Shown here one piece after another: positions 5,962 through 6,587 of a DNA stretch of 6,587 bases; position 1 is the first letter of the stretch, and each line of letters opens with the position of its first letter. The notes below the pieces were generated by a model. The model saw only the letters and a list, made by a program, of their open reading frames with translations. It ran no database searches and was not told the DNA's origin. This DNA is from an uncultured Clostridia bacterium (GTDB taxonomy: Bacteria; Bacillota; Clostridia; Oscillospirales; UMGS1783). Location: positions 1 to 6,587 of the forward strand of contig CALBKB010000130.1 in NCBI GenBank assembly GCA_937892635.1, read 5' to 3'. Position numbers and translations under genes: made by a program.

Positions 5962-6587
5962 ATGACAAATCCATTTCTTCAACCGGAAGATTACCAGGAG
6001 CCGGCCTGCCCATTATGCATGAATGGCGACACAGCCAACCGTATACCCATCAAGCGCATTGTTGAAAAATTAGATGAGTATCTTAACCGAAATGATTACA
6101 ACAATGCCGAAAAACACCTAAATTATTGGATTACAGAGGCGGTGGTCAGCGGTGATTTGCGCGGTAAACTAACATTGATTAATGAACGAATGGGATTATA
6201 TCGTAAATTAGCGCGTAAGGACGAGGCTGTTGCCGATGCGGCTACAGGCATTGATCTGATAAATAAACTGCACCTTCAAAACGACACAACAGCCGGCACC
6301 ACATACCTTAACGCTGCCACTGTTTATAAAGCATTTGGTGATTCCCCTAAAGCCATTTTATTATATGAAAAGTCGCTGAGTATTTATCAAAAAACGCTCG
6401 CCCCCACCGATTCACTTTTTGGCGGCTTGTATAACAATATGGCACTTGCCCTTGTTGATCAGCAAGAATTTGATCGCGCTAATACGTTCTATGCTAAAGC
6501 GCTCCATGTTATGGAACATATAGAAAATGGCGAATTGGAGCAAGCAATTACCTATTTAAATATGGCTGACGCAGCAGCAAAAGAACT
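5962..6587 (+). CDS. TPR-repeat protein, N-terminal part, runs off right edge
   Basis: I do not recognise a specific function. From the ATG at 5962 (GAGG five bases upstream) 208 complete codons are open to the window edge. The first 30 residues contain a CPLC pair (Cys16, Cys19) and no signal peptide or membrane segment, so the protein is probably cytoplasmic. From about residue 32 it is helical. At least two tetratricopeptide repeats are clear: about 113-146 (YLNAATVYKAFGDSPKAILL and following YEKSL) and about 155-188 (LYNNMALALVDQQEFDRANT and following YAKAL). A third starts near 195. An earlier, more divergent pair may cover 35-105. TPR arrays bind proteins or peptides. In Firmicutes similar proteins include sporulation-related Rap-type regulators, but also many unrelated ones, and there is not enough sequence to choose. 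The gene follows the terminator of the AbrB-like gene, and I found no promoter at a workable distance. Confidence 0.85.
   Translation, partial: MTNPFLQPEDYQEPACPLCMNGDTANRIPIKRIVEKLDEYLNRNDYNNAEKHLNYWITEAVVSGDLRGKLTLINERMGLYRKLARKDEAVADAATGIDLINKLHLQNDTTAGTTYLNAATVYKAFGDSPKAILLYEKSLSIYQKTLAPTDSLFGGLYNNMALALVDQQEFDRANTFYAKALHVMEHIENGELEQAITYLNMADAAAKE

Overview
The window reads as ordinary chromosomal DNA from an endospore-forming Firmicute, most likely a member of the Clostridia. Three things point there: spore-maturation genes spmA and spmB, an AbrB-family regulator whose C-terminus is a four-cysteine zinc ribbon (a form I associate with clostridia), and strong AGGAGG-type ribosome binding sites with low-to-moderate G+C. 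No genus can be assigned from this sequence alone. I saw no mobile element, CRISPR array, rRNA, tRNA or riboswitch.

Left block (1-3176, minus strand). A compact operon runs right to left: a SPOUT/TrmH-family rRNA 2'-O-methyltransferase, then dprA, then topA, which runs off the left edge. The genes are packed very tightly. The methyltransferase stop and the dprA start share bases (TAATG), and the dprA stop lies inside the topA Shine-Dalgarno. A good sigma-A-like promoter sits just upstream of the methyltransferase. The dprA-topA neighbourhood is common in Firmicutes.

Middle block (3177-4464, plus strand). A membrane-anchored HtrA/DegP-type serine protease with a PDZ domain is transcribed divergently from the operon. 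It has a complete catalytic triad and a good ribosome binding site.

Right block (4483-6587). spmA and spmB (minus strand, overlapping by 4 nt) converge on the protease gene with only 18 bp between stop codons and no visible terminator. Divergent from spmA is a small AbrB-type regulator with its own promoter and a strong 13-bp-stem terminator. A TPR-repeat protein follows and runs off the right edge.

Functionally the window mixes nucleic-acid housekeeping (rRNA modification, DNA uptake/recombination, supercoiling) with envelope stress and sporulation functions. The most interesting regulatory point is the 91-bp region between spmA and the AbrB-like gene. It carries a TTGAC-N7-GTCAA inverted repeat over the regulator's -35 element. 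I found no convincing evidence of a previously undescribed system.
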